Of a stretch of 24,992 nucleotides of DNA, positions 5,020 through 13,410 are shown piece by piece. The translations under genes and the position numbers were made by a program. Origin of the DNA: a virus; IMG/VR virus record IMGVR_UViG_3300003324_000461, positions 1-24,992 of that record. One strand, 5' to 3'. Each line of letters begins with the position of its first letter. Position 1 is the stretch's first letter. The notes below the pieces were generated by a model. That model was not told the DNA's origin. It ran no database searches and worked only from the letters and a program-made list of their open reading frames with translations.

Positions 5020-6773
5020 TGGCCGGCCTCGCCGAGGCGGCGGCGGCGGCCGCGCGCGAGCTCGAGCTCCGGTTCGCGGCCGAGGAGCAGCGCCAGATCG
5101 AGCTGACCGCACAGGAGCGGTGGGCGCGCGACCCGGTCGGCTGGATCAACCAGCACGTGTGGATCGCGAGCGTGTTCGCCGACGACGGCATCCGCCGCCG
5201 CGTCAGGCCGATCCGGATGCGCCTGTTCCCCGATCAGGAGCGCACGATCGGCGCCTGGATCGACCTCGACCAGCTCGCCGCAGCGGGGGAGCTGCGGTTC
5301 CGGAACGTGGTGATCGAGAAGTCGCGCCAGATCGGGGAGACGTGGCTGTTCGCCGCCGTCATCTGCTGGATCCTGCTCCACCATCGCGTCGTCGGCGGCG
5401 CGCTTCACACGAACGGGAACGAGATCGACGATGGCGGCGAGCGGAACACACTCAAGAGCCTGTTCGGGAAGGTCCGCTACATCGCCGACCGCGTCGACCG
5501 TGATCGCGCGCCCGGCCTCGGCCGGCTGCGGTTCTGGCCGCTGTCGAACCAGGGGCCGGCGAAGATCGAGAACCTGCAGACCGGGTCGATCGTCTACGGG
5601 GAGGGGCAGAAGGATTCGCCGTTCCGCGGCTCCACGCTCGACTACGCGCTGATCGACGAGGCGGCGTTCGTCCGGCACGGCGAGCTCGTCCACGGCGCGA
5701 TCGACGACGCCTGCCCGGCCGGGAAGGCGTACCTGTCGACCGTGAACGGCGACGACAACGTGCACGCCCGCCTCGCCGACCAGGAGCCCGAGGGGTGGAC
5801 GTATCTGCGGCTGCACTGGTCGACGCACCCGGTGTACGGGCAAGGCGTCCACGTCGCCGGCGACGACCCCGGCTGCGCGCTCTGCGCCGGCGTCCTCGCC
5901 GGGCTCGACTGGACGCCGCGCGCGCCGGTCGCGCACCGCTACCCCGGCAAGCTCACCTCCCCCTGGTACGACCAGGCGGTGATCGGCAAGACCGACGAGC
6001 AGGTCGCCCGCGAGCTCGACATCGACCGTGAAGCAGCGCTCACCGCCCGCGTCTACAGCGAGTTCCAGACCGAACGCCACGTCGTCCCCGAGGGGATCAG
6101 GTACGACCCGGCGCTGCCGGTCGAGTTCGCCTGGGACTTCGGCCTCGACGTCACCGCGGTGGTCGTGCTGCAGGACGCGCCGCGCGAGCTGAACGCGATC
6201 GGGCTGCTCGAGGTCGGCGACCGTGTCGGCACGACCGCCACCCCCGAGCTCGTGGCGGCCGCGCTCCGCGAGCTGCTGCTCCGCCTCGGCGTCCCGGCCC
6301 GCGAGACGACACCGTTTTGGACGTTGAAGATGCAGGGCTACGGTGACCCGTCGGGCGAGTACGGGCGCACCACGGGACCCTCCGAGTTCATCGCGTACCG
6401 CCGGCAGGGGTTCTCGATCATCGGGCCGCCGCGACACCTGCAGCGCGTCGAGACGACGATCGCGGCGGTGAAGCGGCTGCTGCTCGGCACCCCTAAGCCG
6501 CTCCGGATCTGCGGCGTGAACGCCGCCGAGCTCGCCCGCCACTTCCGAAACAACCGTTGGCCCGTCGACCCGTACTCGGGGAACCGGCGGAAGGGTTCGA
6601 CCAGGCCGGAGGACGACATCCACAACCACGCGCTGCGGGCGCTCGCCTACTACGCGGTCGCGAAGTTCCCGCCGCCGGTCGAGCACGACCCGGAGTTCGA
6701 CGGTGCCGCCGGCCGGTCGCCGCACCGCCGCCGTGACGGGGTCGGCGACGTCCGCTACGACATGCCGCTCTAG
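5019..6773 (+). CDS. terL: Terminase large subunit (Mu gp28-like packaging ATPase and nuclease)
   Basis: This 584-aa protein starts at ATG 5019 in a TGATG overlap. The ATPase domain has the terminase-type P-loop EKSRQIGETW (residues about 100-109, Lys101) and a Walker B LIDEAAF with Asp213 and Glu214. The C-terminal RNase H-like nuclease shows FAWDFGLDVTAVVVL (first acidic residue), YGDPSGEYG, and DDIHNHALRALAYYA with the last acidic pair. It pumps DNA into the prohead through the portal encoded next and cuts the concatemer. Its length is normal for the family. After the stop there is a 20-bp gap holding the second CCGAACCTA element. Confidence 0.93.
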   Translation: MAGLAEAAAAAARELELRFAAEEQRQIELTAQERWARDPVGWINQHVWIASVFADDGIRRRVRPIRMRLFPDQERTIGAWIDLDQLAAAGELRFRNVVIEKSRQIGETWLFAAVICWILLHHRVVGGALHTNGNEIDDGGERNTLKSLFGKVRYIADRVDRDRAPGLGRLRFWPLSNQGPAKIENLQTGSIVYGEGQKDSPFRGSTLDYALIDEAAFVRHGELVHGAIDDACPAGKAYLSTVNGDDNVHARLADQEPEGWTYLRLHWSTHPVYGQGVHVAGDDPGCALCAGVLAGLDWTPRAPVAHRYPGKLTSPWYDQAVIGKTDEQVARELDIDREAALTARVYSEFQTERHVVPEGIRYDPALPVEFAWDFGLDVTAVVVLQDAPRELNAIGLLEVGDRVGTTATPELVAAALRELLLRLGVPARETTPFWTLKMQGYGDPSGEYGRTTGPSEFIAYRRQGFSIIGPPRHLQRVETTIAAVKRLLLGTPKPLRICGVNAAELARHFRNNRWPVDPYSGNRRKGSTRPEDDIHNHALRALAYYAVAKFPPPVEHDPEFDGAAGRSPHRRRDGVGDVRYDMPL

Positions 6774-6779
6774 GCGGAG

Positions 6780-6788
6780 CCGAACCTA
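6780..6788 (+). promoter_or_regulatory. CCGAAYCTA start-associated element, copy 2
   Basis: CCGAACCTA lies 5 bases (GGATC) before GTG 6794 of the portal gene, in the gap after the terminase stop. There is no Shine-Dalgarno sequence in this gap. Confidence 0.75.
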
Positions 6789-6793
6789 GGATC

Positions 6794-8161
6794 GTGCGCC
6801 TGCTCGGCCTCGACATCACACGCCGCAACGCCACCGCCACCGCGCCGCCGCGCGGCGAGTACGGCACCGACCGGGAATGGTGGGCCGCCCAGTACGAGGC
6901 GGGCGGCCCCGACATCAACCCCGTCCTCTCCGGGCAGGCGAAGTACGACGTCTACGACGAGATGGCGCTCACAGACAGCGTGGTCAAGAGCCTGCTGTGG
7001 ATGCAGAGGCTGCCGATCCGGGGCGCCACCTGGGAGCTCGACCCCGCCTCGGAGGACGGGCAGGATCTCCTCGTCCGGGACGTGGTCGCCCGCAACCTCG
7101 GCGTCGGCGACTGGGAAGGCGACGGGCACCTCGCGGCCCCGTGGCCGCGGCAGCTCGACCAGGCGCTGCTCGCGCTGCGGTGGGGGTCGATGCTGGAGGA
7201 GCTCGTCTGGGACGACCCCGTCCGCTGGGACTTCGACGGCACCAGTCGGCTCGTCAGGCCGCTCGCCCGGCTCGCGCCCCGGCCGCCGCGCACCGTCAGG
7301 AAGATCGAGTTCGACCAAGGGCGGATCCGCCGGGTCGAGCAGAACCTCTCCCAGACCAGGCCGATCCCGGGGGACAAGCTCGCGTTCACGGTGCTCGACG
7401 AGGAGCCGGGCCGCTGGGAGGGCGTGTCCCTGCTCCGGGCCGCCTGGGGGCCGTGGGCGTTGAAGAAGCAGCTGATGATCGCGGCCGGGATCGCCTGGGA
7501 CCGGTGGGCGGCCGGGATCCCGGTCGTCCGCTACCCGACCAACGGCAGCGCCGCCGACCTCGAGAAGGCGGAGGAGATCGGCCGGTCGATCCGCACGCAT
7601 GAGCGCGCCTACGTCGCGTTCGAGGGGCCGGAGCCGACCCCTGACAACCCGAACGGGTGGAGCCTCCAGATCGAGGGCGGCGCGAGCGTGCTCCCCGACC
7701 CGGTCAATCTGCTGCAACGCTACGACCTCTACGTCCTCGCCGCCGGGCTGCAGCAGTTCATGGCGCTCGGCTCGACCCAGTCCGGTTCCAGGGCGGTGGC
7801 GGAGGTGCAGGACGAGCCGTTCTACATGGCGGTCGAGGCGATCGCCGGCGACCTCGCCGCCCAACGGCAGCAGCAGGTGATCCGCCGCATCGTCGACGTC
7901 AACTTCGGCACCGAGTACGAGGCGCCGAAGCTGCGGGTCGCGAAGATCCAGTCGGAGGACGTCGAGAAGCTCGCCCGCATCCTCGCCGACCTGCAGCAGG
8001 CCGGCTTCACGTTCAGCGACCGCGACGTCCAGAACTACGTGCGCGGGCTGAACCGGCTGCCGGAGCTGCCCGAGGCGCCGCTGCCGCCGGAGACGGTCGT
8101 GCAGCCGGAAGGCGGGGGTCTGCCGCCGGCGCCACCCGACCAGGGAGCGGCAGCGGCATGA
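6794..8161 (+). CDS. Portal protein (Mu gp29 / DUF935-like)
   Basis: This 455-aa protein has features of the DUF935/Mu gp29 portal family: ALTDSVVKSLLWMQRLPIRG near the N-terminus, the crown/stem region around GDKLAFTVLDEEPGRWEG and SLLRAAWGPWALKKQ, and a C-terminal helix with AGLQQFMALGSTQSGSRA and QQQVIRRIVDVNFG. It should form the dodecameric ring at the head vertex. Its position straight after the large terminase is the classic order. The last 30 residues are Pro/Gly-rich and probably disordered. GTG 6794 is the only sensible start, five bases after a CCGAACCTA element. Its stop overlaps the next ATG (ATGA). Confidence 0.9.
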   Translation: MRLLGLDITRRNATATAPPRGEYGTDREWWAAQYEAGGPDINPVLSGQAKYDVYDEMALTDSVVKSLLWMQRLPIRGATWELDPASEDGQDLLVRDVVARNLGVGDWEGDGHLAAPWPRQLDQALLALRWGSMLEELVWDDPVRWDFDGTSRLVRPLARLAPRPPRTVRKIEFDQGRIRRVEQNLSQTRPIPGDKLAFTVLDEEPGRWEGVSLLRAAWGPWALKKQLMIAAGIAWDRWAAGIPVVRYPTNGSAADLEKAEEIGRSIRTHERAYVAFEGPEPTPDNPNGWSLQIEGGASVLPDPVNLLQRYDLYVLAAGLQQFMALGSTQSGSRAVAEVQDEPFYMAVEAIAGDLAAQRQQQVIRRIVDVNFGTEYEAPKLRVAKIQSEDVEKLARILADLQQAGFTFSDRDVQNYVRGLNRLPELPEAPLPPETVVQPEGGGLPPAPPDQGAAAA

Positions 8162-8388
8162 CCGAGAGGCGCGACGACCGCGCCGACCGGATCCGCCGGT
8201 GGCGCGAGCTGCACGAGCAGGGCCGCGCCGCCGAGGCAGCCGACGTCGTCCGCGAGCTCGAGGGCGACGAGATCCCGGCGGCGCTGCTCTCCGACATCGC
8301 AGATGCGCCCGTGCTCGACGAGCGAGCGATCCGGAGCGGCGCCCGCACCTGGAAGCCGCACTCCTGGCGCGCGCACCGGCCGTCGTGA
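8158..8388 (+). CDS. Small charged hypothetical protein, 76 aa
   Basis: The start is ATG 8158 in an ATGA overlap with the portal gene; in-frame upstream extension lies wholly inside the portal gene and is rejected. The protein is helical and rich in Arg, Glu and Asp (RRWRELHEQGRAAEAADVV), with a short C-terminal Trp/His segment. No known motif is visible. An 8-codon frame, GTG 8385 to TGA 8411, overlaps its stop and bridges toward the next gene. Confidence 0.5.
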   Translation: MTERRDDRADRIRRWRELHEQGRAAEAADVVRELEGDEIPAALLSDIADAPVLDERAIRSGARTWKPHSWRAHRPS

Positions 8389-8414
8389 ACGGGAGCCAGG
8401 CAGCCGGCTGAGCG

Positions 8415-9002
8415 ATGGCGCACTGGGGGTTCCGCGACGGCGAGGTGCCCGCCTATGCGCGCTGCCCGGACTGCCGCCAGCTGCTGCGCGTAGACCGCCT
8501 CGACCTCGTGGCCGAGCATCGGGCGGCGCGACATGGGCGGCCGCTGCCGAATCTGGAGGCGACGATGCTGCACCTGGTCAAGCACGCCGACAAGACCGGC
8601 CCCGAACCGGCCCGCAACCACCCCGACAAGACCGGCGCCCTCCCCAGCGACGAGCTCCCGGCCGGGGCGCTGCTCGAGCCGTGGCCGCTCGACCGGGTCG
8701 AGCTCGTCGGCGACCCGCCGGCGGAGCACAACTTCTCCGACAGCTTCGTCGCCCGGGCCCTCGCCGACGGCTACCTCGAGTTCACGAACCCGCGCGCCGC
8801 CAGCAGCCCCGTCCCGCCCGGCGTCTCCGCCTACCCCAGGGACCCGGTGATCACCGGCGACGAGATCGTGCTCCACCTCCACGGCGGCCCGCTCCGCTAC
8901 ACGATCCTCGAGCCGCCCGGCAAGTACCCCGACGACACGGAGCCGTCCGGGTGGCGCGTCTCGCACGAGTACCGCTGCCGGCTCGCCAAGGCGAAGGGCT
9001 GA
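8415..9002 (+). CDS. Hypothetical protein with N-terminal zinc-finger-like motif
   Basis: This 195-aa protein has CPDC (residues 17-20) followed by EHRAARH (about 34-40), a C2H2-like spacing that could bind one zinc. A short repeat follows (HADKTGPEPARNH and HPDKTGALP). The C-terminal half is mixed alpha/beta with no recognised fold. It lies among head genes, so a virion or assembly role is likely but not shown. A second in-frame ATG at 8565 follows a GGAGG and a near match to the start element (CCGAATCTG), so a shorter product lacking the finger is possible. It lies 26 bp after the previous CDS. Confidence 0.55.
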   Translation: MAHWGFRDGEVPAYARCPDCRQLLRVDRLDLVAEHRAARHGRPLPNLEATMLHLVKHADKTGPEPARNHPDKTGALPSDELPAGALLEPWPLDRVELVGDPPAEHNFSDSFVARALADGYLEFTNPRAASSPVPPGVSAYPRDPVITGDEIVLHLHGGPLRYTILEPPGKYPDDTEPSGWRVSHEYRCRLAKAKG

Positions 9003-9011
9003 GAGCCCGCG

Positions 9012-9452
9012 GTGGCCGACTTCACCTACAACATCGCCAAGGGCTCGATCGCAGAGAAGATCCGGGACGGCGCGAACATCCAGGTGCTCGCGCTCGCCAC
9101 CGCCGGCATCGAGACCGACGCGGTGCTGATCGACAAGACCACCGTCTCCGCCGTCGTCGCCGGGACCACGAACGAGGTCACGAACACCGGCTACGCGCGG
9201 AAGTCGATCGCGAACGCGTCCGTCACGCTCACGGTCGACAACACGAACGACCGGGTCGACGTCGACATCGCCGACCAGACCTGGACGGCGGTCGCCGCGG
9301 GGGACGGCTGGAACGATCTGGTCGTCTGCGAGGACGTCGGCGGCGCCGACACCTCCCGGGTGCCGCTCACCCAGCACGACTTCGTATTGACGCCCGACGG
9401 CAGCGATATCACCGCCCAGATCGCGACCGCCGGCTTCTTCCGCGCCTCGTAG
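9012..9452 (+). CDS. Phage structural protein (beta-rich, head or minor virion protein)
   Basis: This 146-aa protein is almost wholly beta-strand (SVTLTVDNTNDRVDVDIADQ, then LVVCEDVGGAD, then LTQHDFVLTPDGSDIT). This pattern, including a YARK/NDRVDVD core and an LTxHDF motif, is common in small structural proteins near the portal in actinobacterial phages. It has no signal peptide or Cys pairs. It begins at GTG 9012, 9 bp after the preceding stop. Whether it decorates the head or belongs to the neck cannot be told from sequence. Confidence 0.6.
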   Translation: MADFTYNIAKGSIAEKIRDGANIQVLALATAGIETDAVLIDKTTVSAVVAGTTNEVTNTGYARKSIANASVTLTVDNTNDRVDVDIADQTWTAVAAGDGWNDLVVCEDVGGADTSRVPLTQHDFVLTPDGSDITAQIATAGFFRAS

Positions 9453-9458
9453 GCGCCG

Positions 9459-9701
9459 ATGCGGTTCGGCTCCTGGTGGGCCGTCCAGCCGGGCCGCGAA
9501 CGGCTCCTAGAGCTCGGCGTGCACGTGGAGCCGCGGCGGCGGCGCACAAACAAGGGCGTCCGGTACGGCCCCTACCTAGACCTGCACCTGCCGGGGGTGT
9601 GCATGAGCGTCGGCCGCAACCCGATCTACGCGGGCGAGGCCGACTTGAAGGCGAGCACGAGCCGAGGGGGTGTCAGTGGCGACGCTGACGCAGGCTGCTG
9701 A
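9459..9701 (+). CDS. Small hypothetical protein, 80 aa
   Basis: The protein begins MRFGSWWAVQPGRERLLELG and has an Arg-rich turn (EPRRRRTNKGVRYGPY). Third-position G+C is high up to about 9665. The last 10 residues read out of frame through the start of the next gene, giving an overlap of about 32 bp, so the gene end may be fortuitous. No family is recognised. It sits between two beta-rich virion-type genes and may be co-translated with them. Confidence 0.5.
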   Translation: MRFGSWWAVQPGRERLLELGVHVEPRRRRTNKGVRYGPYLDLHLPGVCMSVGRNPIYAGEADLKASTSRGGVSGDADAGC

Positions 9702-11946
9702 CCGGCACACGGCGGTCACGACCGGCTGGACGAACCCGGGCAACGCGTTCGCGGCGGCGGGCGACAACGTCTACGCGACGGCCGCCCCCGCCAAGAACGC
9801 GACCGTCAACGGCGACTTCGGGTTCCCCGCCTTGAGCCTGCCTCCGGGCTCGACGATCCAGGCGGTCCGGCTGGTCGTCGAGTGGGGGATGACGGCCGCC
9901 GTCAACGGCGGCACCCTAGGCGTGCAGGGGCGCAACAACAACGTCGCCGACTCAGCGGCTGAGGTGACGCAGACCTCGACCGCGGAGGCCCAGTCCACGT
10001 TCGCGTTCGGCACGCTCCCGTCGCTCGCGGACCTGAAGACGGCGGGTCGTGTCGTCGGCCGGGTCCGCTGCTCGAAGGGCAACACGAACACGGCGATGAC
10101 CGGCCAGCTCGACTTCGTCCGGCTCGAGGTCGACTACACGCCGCCGACCGCCAACCAGGCGCTCGAAACCGACCTGGCGCAGCCGATCACGAGGGCGAAG
10201 TCGAAGCAGATCGGGCAGGCGAGCGAGCAAGACGCCGCGCGCCCCGTAGCGCGCCTCCTCCCCCCGGTCAGCGCGAACTTCGAGGCGGGCACCCTGGGCG
10301 CCACGATCGCGACGACCGACCCGGGCGGCGCCACCCCGTTCGACGTCGTCACCGTCGGCGTCGGCCAGGCGCTCGTCTACGGTGGCGAGCACCCGGCACG
10401 CGGCAGCCTCTCCGCGAAAGTGACACAGACCGGCTCCGGCGCCGTCTCCCGTGCCGGATGGACAACAAGGTTCGGGCGCCGGTTGGAGCACACCGGCCGC
10501 GTCTACCTGTACCTGACGGCGCTCCCGACGGGTGACAGCATCCGGTTCGCCCAGATCACCTCCGGCGGCGTGCTCGTCGTCGAGCTGCAGATCCTCACGA
10601 CCGGCGTGGTCCGTGCGATCCGTTCCGGCGCGTTCGTCGACACCAGCTCTACGGTCGCGACCGGCCAGCTGATCCGGATCGAGTACCGGATCGTCCACGA
10701 CACCGTCAACGGCCAGGTCGAGATCAAGCTGTTCAACAGCCCGGACAGCACGACACCGACCGAGACGGCGACGAGCCCGGCGAACAAGGACACCGGCGCC
10801 TACGCGGACGCCGTCTACTTCGGCAACAACGGTGGCGCCGCCGCCGCGACCTGGTGGCTCGACGAGGTCTACGCCGGCGGCACCTCCTACCCGGGCCCGG
10901 CGCCCGCTACCACGGTCGGGCAGGCGCTCGAAACCGACGCGGCGCAGCCGGTCAGCCGGTCGAAGCTACGCACGATCGGCCAGGCCACCGAGACAAGCCT
11001 CGCCCAGACGATCACGAAAGCCTCAGGCCACACCGTCACCGTCGGACAAGCGGCCGAGACCGACGTGGCGGAGCCGTTCACGGCACGGAAGACCCGCACC
11101 ATCGGCCAGCCGGCGGAAGCCTCGACCGCGCAGCCGGCCGGCCGTGTGAAGGCACGCACCATCGGCCAGACGGCCGAGACGAGCAGCTCGCAGCCGGTCA
11201 CGCGCTCGAAGCGTCGCACCCTCGGACAGCCGCTGGAGACGTCGACGAGCCAGCCCGCCACGAGACGCAAGACCCGCGCGGTCGGCCAGCCAGTGGAGAC
11301 CGACACAGCCCAGCAGGTGAGGCCGGCGCACGCGCGCACGATCGGCCAGGCCACCGAGACCGACAGCGCGCTCGCGGCCACCCACCGGAAGGCCCGCACG
11401 CTCGGCCAGGCGCTCGAGACGAGCCTCGCCCGCCTCACCGGCCGCATCAAGACCCGCCCCGCAGGGCAGGCCGCGGAGACGGACACGTCGCAGCCTGTGA
11501 GCTCGAGCGGCCACATCCTCACCGTCGGCCAGACCGTCGACACCCAGACCGCCCAGCCGGTCGGCCGGTCGAAGACCCACGCCGCCGGGCAGGCCGCCGA
11601 GACGGACACCGGCCAGCCGATCCGTCCCGCCCACTCGAAGACGATCGGCCAGGCCGCCGAGACGCAGCTCGCCACCGCGCTGGGCCGGGCGAAGCGGCTG
11701 CTCGTCGGCCTCGCCACCGAAACCTCAGCCGCCCTCACGGCCGTCGCCGCGAAGCTCCGCCCCGCAGGGCAGGCCACGGAGACCGACCTGGCGCAGACCG
11801 TCACCGTCGCCGGGCTCGTCGTCCCCGGCACCGTCACCCTCGCAAGCCGCGCCCGCACCGAGCTGACGCTCTCGACCCGCGCCGCCACCGTCACCCTCGG
11901 AACCCGTCCCCTGGCCGAGCTGGGGCTCGGCAGCCGCCGAACCTAG
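9670..11946 (+). CDS. Large virion protein with LamG-like domain and 20-residue tandem repeats
   Basis: This 758-aa protein starts at GTG 9670 (GTG 9676 is equally possible), just after GAGGGGG. Residues 1-156 form a beta-sandwich ending LDFVRLEVDYTPP. Two copies of a GQAxETDxAQP repeat follow. Residues about 200-408 look like a LamG/concanavalin-type jelly roll (RVYLYLTALPTGDSIRFAQI, ending TWWLDEVYAGG). From about 10909 to 11815 there are some 15 more copies of a 20-residue unit, consensus RTIGQAxETDxAQPVxRxKx. The tail is a short hydrophobic/Thr-rich beta segment. Likely roles are a head fibre, capsid decoration or host-binding protein, given its place between portal and capsid genes. Its TAG stop lies within a CCGAACCTA element. 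Confidence 0.7.
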   Translation: MSVATLTQAADRHTAVTTGWTNPGNAFAAAGDNVYATAAPAKNATVNGDFGFPALSLPPGSTIQAVRLVVEWGMTAAVNGGTLGVQGRNNNVADSAAEVTQTSTAEAQSTFAFGTLPSLADLKTAGRVVGRVRCSKGNTNTAMTGQLDFVRLEVDYTPPTANQALETDLAQPITRAKSKQIGQASEQDAARPVARLLPPVSANFEAGTLGATIATTDPGGATPFDVVTVGVGQALVYGGEHPARGSLSAKVTQTGSGAVSRAGWTTRFGRRLEHTGRVYLYLTALPTGDSIRFAQITSGGVLVVELQILTTGVVRAIRSGAFVDTSSTVATGQLIRIEYRIVHDTVNGQVEIKLFNSPDSTTPTETATSPANKDTGAYADAVYFGNNGGAAAATWWLDEVYAGGTSYPGPAPATTVGQALETDAAQPVSRSKLRTIGQATETSLAQTITKASGHTVTVGQAAETDVAEPFTARKTRTIGQPAEASTAQPAGRVKARTIGQTAETSSSQPVTRSKRRTLGQPLETSTSQPATRRKTRAVGQPVETDTAQQVRPAHARTIGQATETDSALAATHRKARTLGQALETSLARLTGRIKTRPAGQAAETDTSQPVSSSGHILTVGQTVDTQTAQPVGRSKTHAAGQAAETDTGQPIRPAHSKTIGQAAETQLATALGRAKRLLVGLATETSAALTAVAAKLRPAGQATETDLAQTVTVAGLVVPGTVTLASRARTELTLSTRAATVTLGTRPLAELGLGSRRT
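10909..11815 (+). repeat. About 15 tandem copies of a 60-bp (20-aa) coding repeat
   Basis: Successive units read GQALETDAAQPV, GQATETSLAQTI, GQAAETDVAEPF and so on, mostly spaced by 20 codons, with some units carrying 2-3 extra residues. The copies have diverged in sequence but keep GQ, ET/ED and the basic linker. Two further copies lie near 10150-10250, before the LamG-like domain. Confidence 0.85.
11937..11945 (+). promoter_or_regulatory. CCGAAYCTA start-associated element, copy 3
   Basis: CCGAACCTA lies 4 bases (GACC) before GTG 11950. The TAG stop of the repeat protein is formed by the element's last two bases plus the next G, so the element was kept even where it overlaps coding sequence. 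Confidence 0.75.
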
Positions 11947-11949
11947 ACC

Positions 11950-12228
11950 GTGCCAGGCAGCTACGACATCGGCGACGTCATCGTCCTCACCCTCACCTTC
12001 AAGGTCTCCGGTGTCCTCACCGACCCCGACGCGGCGACCGCCTACGTCGAGGAGCCCAACGGCACCGTGACCACGATCCCCGCCGCCCGCGTCACGACCG
12101 GCGTCTGGGAAGCGAGCTTCACGCCCGTCCAGGCGGGCGAGCACTGGTGGCGCGGCCAAGGCACCGGCGCAGCCCAGGCAGCCGGCGAGGACTACTTCAC
12201 CGTCCGCGAGCAGCGCGTCACCCCGTGA
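11950..12228 (+). CDS. Small Ig-like beta-sandwich structural protein
   Basis: This 92-aa protein has a typical small phage beta-sandwich layout: YDIGDVIVLTLTFKVSG, then TAYVEEPNGTVTTI, then GVWEASFTPVQAGEHWWRG and a YFTVRE end. Such proteins lie in head-gene clusters of many actinobacterial phages and are usually annotated as structural or head-fibre-like. It has no Cys and no signal peptide. GTG 11950 follows the third CCGAACCTA element. Its stop overlaps the next GTG (GTGA). Confidence 0.65.
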   Translation: MPGSYDIGDVIVLTLTFKVSGVLTDPDAATAYVEEPNGTVTTIPAARVTTGVWEASFTPVQAGEHWWRGQGTGAAQAAGEDYFTVREQRVTP

Positions 12229-12941
12229 CCGCCGTGGCGGGCTGGTCCCGGCTGGAGCTGCGGATCGGCCGGCGGCTCACCGCCGCCGAGCAGCACATCG
12301 CAGTGGAAGAGATCGACCGCCTGCTCAACACGGCGAAGGACGAGCTCGAGCAGGAGATCCAGGCGGAGCAGGCGCGTGTCGCCCGCGCGATCGCCCGCCG
12401 CCAAGGCGGCCGCGCCGTCCTGCAGGCGACTCCGGAGATGCGCCGGATCCTCCGCGACCTCCGGGCCGCCGGGCGCGCGCACGCGCTCGCCGAGCTCAGC
12501 TCGATGGGCTACCCGGTGCCCGGTCGCGCCTACGAGCAGCCGCCCGACTGGTGGGCCGGCATCCTCGACTCACGGCTCGCCGACGTCACCGTCCGCGTGC
12601 ACGCGGAGGCGGTCGGGTTGGACTTCGGCACGATCGCCCAGCAGGCGATCATCCGGGCTCTCCGCCGCGTCAAGGGCGCCCGGTTCGCCGCCGCCGACCT
12701 CGTCTCGCCGGTGTTCGTGTCCGGCCTCGCCGACACGTTCGAGCAGCACGCAGATCTCGTCACGGCCTGGCAGTACACGGCGGTGAACGACTCCGGCCTC
12801 TGCGACGTGTGCGCGCCCTGGGACGGCCACGTCTTCGCCTCCCTCGACGCGCTGTTCGAGGTGCTGCCGGACTTCGGGCCGAATCCTGAGTGTCTCGGTG
12901 GCCGCCGCTGCCGCTGCCGCGCCGTCCCCGTCCCGGCATGA
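12225..12941 (+). CDS. Minor head protein (Mu gpF / SPP1 gp7-like morphogenesis protein)
   Basis: This 238-aa protein has an N-terminal long helical region (residues 15-75) and a C-terminal head-morphogenesis domain: TAWQYTAVNDSGLCDVCAPW, then DGHVF, then PNPECLGGRRCRCRAV. The Cys pairs and the 'D..C..C...G' layout are those of SPP1 gp7/Mu gpF-type proteins, which bind the portal and act early in head assembly. The start is GTG 12225 in a GTGA overlap; the longer upstream open frame is a shadow of the repeat protein. Its stop overlaps the next ATG (ATGA). Confidence 0.8.
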   Translation: MTAVAGWSRLELRIGRRLTAAEQHIAVEEIDRLLNTAKDELEQEIQAEQARVARAIARRQGGRAVLQATPEMRRILRDLRAAGRAHALAELSSMGYPVPGRAYEQPPDWWAGILDSRLADVTVRVHAEAVGLDFGTIAQQAIIRALRRVKGARFAAADLVSPVFVSGLADTFEQHADLVTAWQYTAVNDSGLCDVCAPWDGHVFASLDALFEVLPDFGPNPECLGGRRCRCRAVPVPA

Positions 12942-13408
12942 GCGACTACATCACGATCAGGCTGACCGGCGACGACGAGCTCGACCGGAAGCTCCGGCAG
13001 CTCGAGTTGTTCCTCAACGATCTGCGCCCGTTCTGGCCGCTGCTGCTGCCGGTGTTCATCGGCTGGATGCGCGTCCAGTTCGAGACGGAGGGCGGCTGGG
13101 GCGGCCACACGTGGGCGCCGCTCTCCCCCACCTATGCGGCGTGGAAGGCCACCCGCTATCCGGGCCGGACGATCCTGATCCGGGAGGGTGTGCTGCGACG
13201 GGCGGCGAGCGAGCCGCGCCGCGAGGCGACACCACGGACGCTCACCCTCTGGATCGACGACCCGAAGGTCGCCTACCACCAGGACGGCACCGAGCGGATG
13301 CCGGCCAGGCCGCTGATCCCGGAGCGGCTCCCGGCCGGGGCGCGCCGCGACGTCGAGGAGACCGCGACCGAGTACGCGAACGAGCTGATCCGCCGGCTCC
13401 GCCTCTGA
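12938..13408 (+). CDS. Virion morphogenesis / tail completion protein (Mu gpG-like)
   Basis: This 156-aa protein resembles the phage virion morphogenesis family (PF05069): a helical N-terminus (DELDRKLRQLELFL), then the diagnostic GGWGGHTWAPLSPTYAAWK stretch, then RTILIREGVLRRAAS, a short beta region and MPARPLIPERLP. Members act at the head-tail joint or in tail completion. ATG 12938 is chosen because it forms an ATGA overlap; a GTG at 12890 would run inside the minor head gene. After its stop comes a 15-bp gap with the fourth start element. Confidence 0.8.
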   Translation: MSDYITIRLTGDDELDRKLRQLELFLNDLRPFWPLLLPVFIGWMRVQFETEGGWGGHTWAPLSPTYAAWKATRYPGRTILIREGVLRRAASEPRREATPRTLTLWIDDPKVAYHQDGTERMPARPLIPERLPAGARRDVEETATEYANELIRRLRL

Positions 13409-13410
13409 GG

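Noticed and set aside
4743-6725. 660-codon minus-strand open frame opposite the terminase
   Set aside because: It is an Arg/Val/Asp-rich shadow of the terminase gene with no recognisable motif.
10909-11815. CRISPR array from the regular 60-bp period
   Set aside because: The period is a diverged coding repeat in a single open frame, with no identical repeats separated by unique spacers.
10854-12224. Long upstream extension of the minor head gene
   Set aside because: The extension is an Arg/His/Pro-rich shadow of the repeat protein; GTG 12225 in a GTGA overlap is a better start.
12879-12893. CCGAATCCTGAGTG inside the minor head gene as an internal start
   Set aside because: The element is altered (CCTGA for CTA), and the GTG is not in the frame of a convincing protein.
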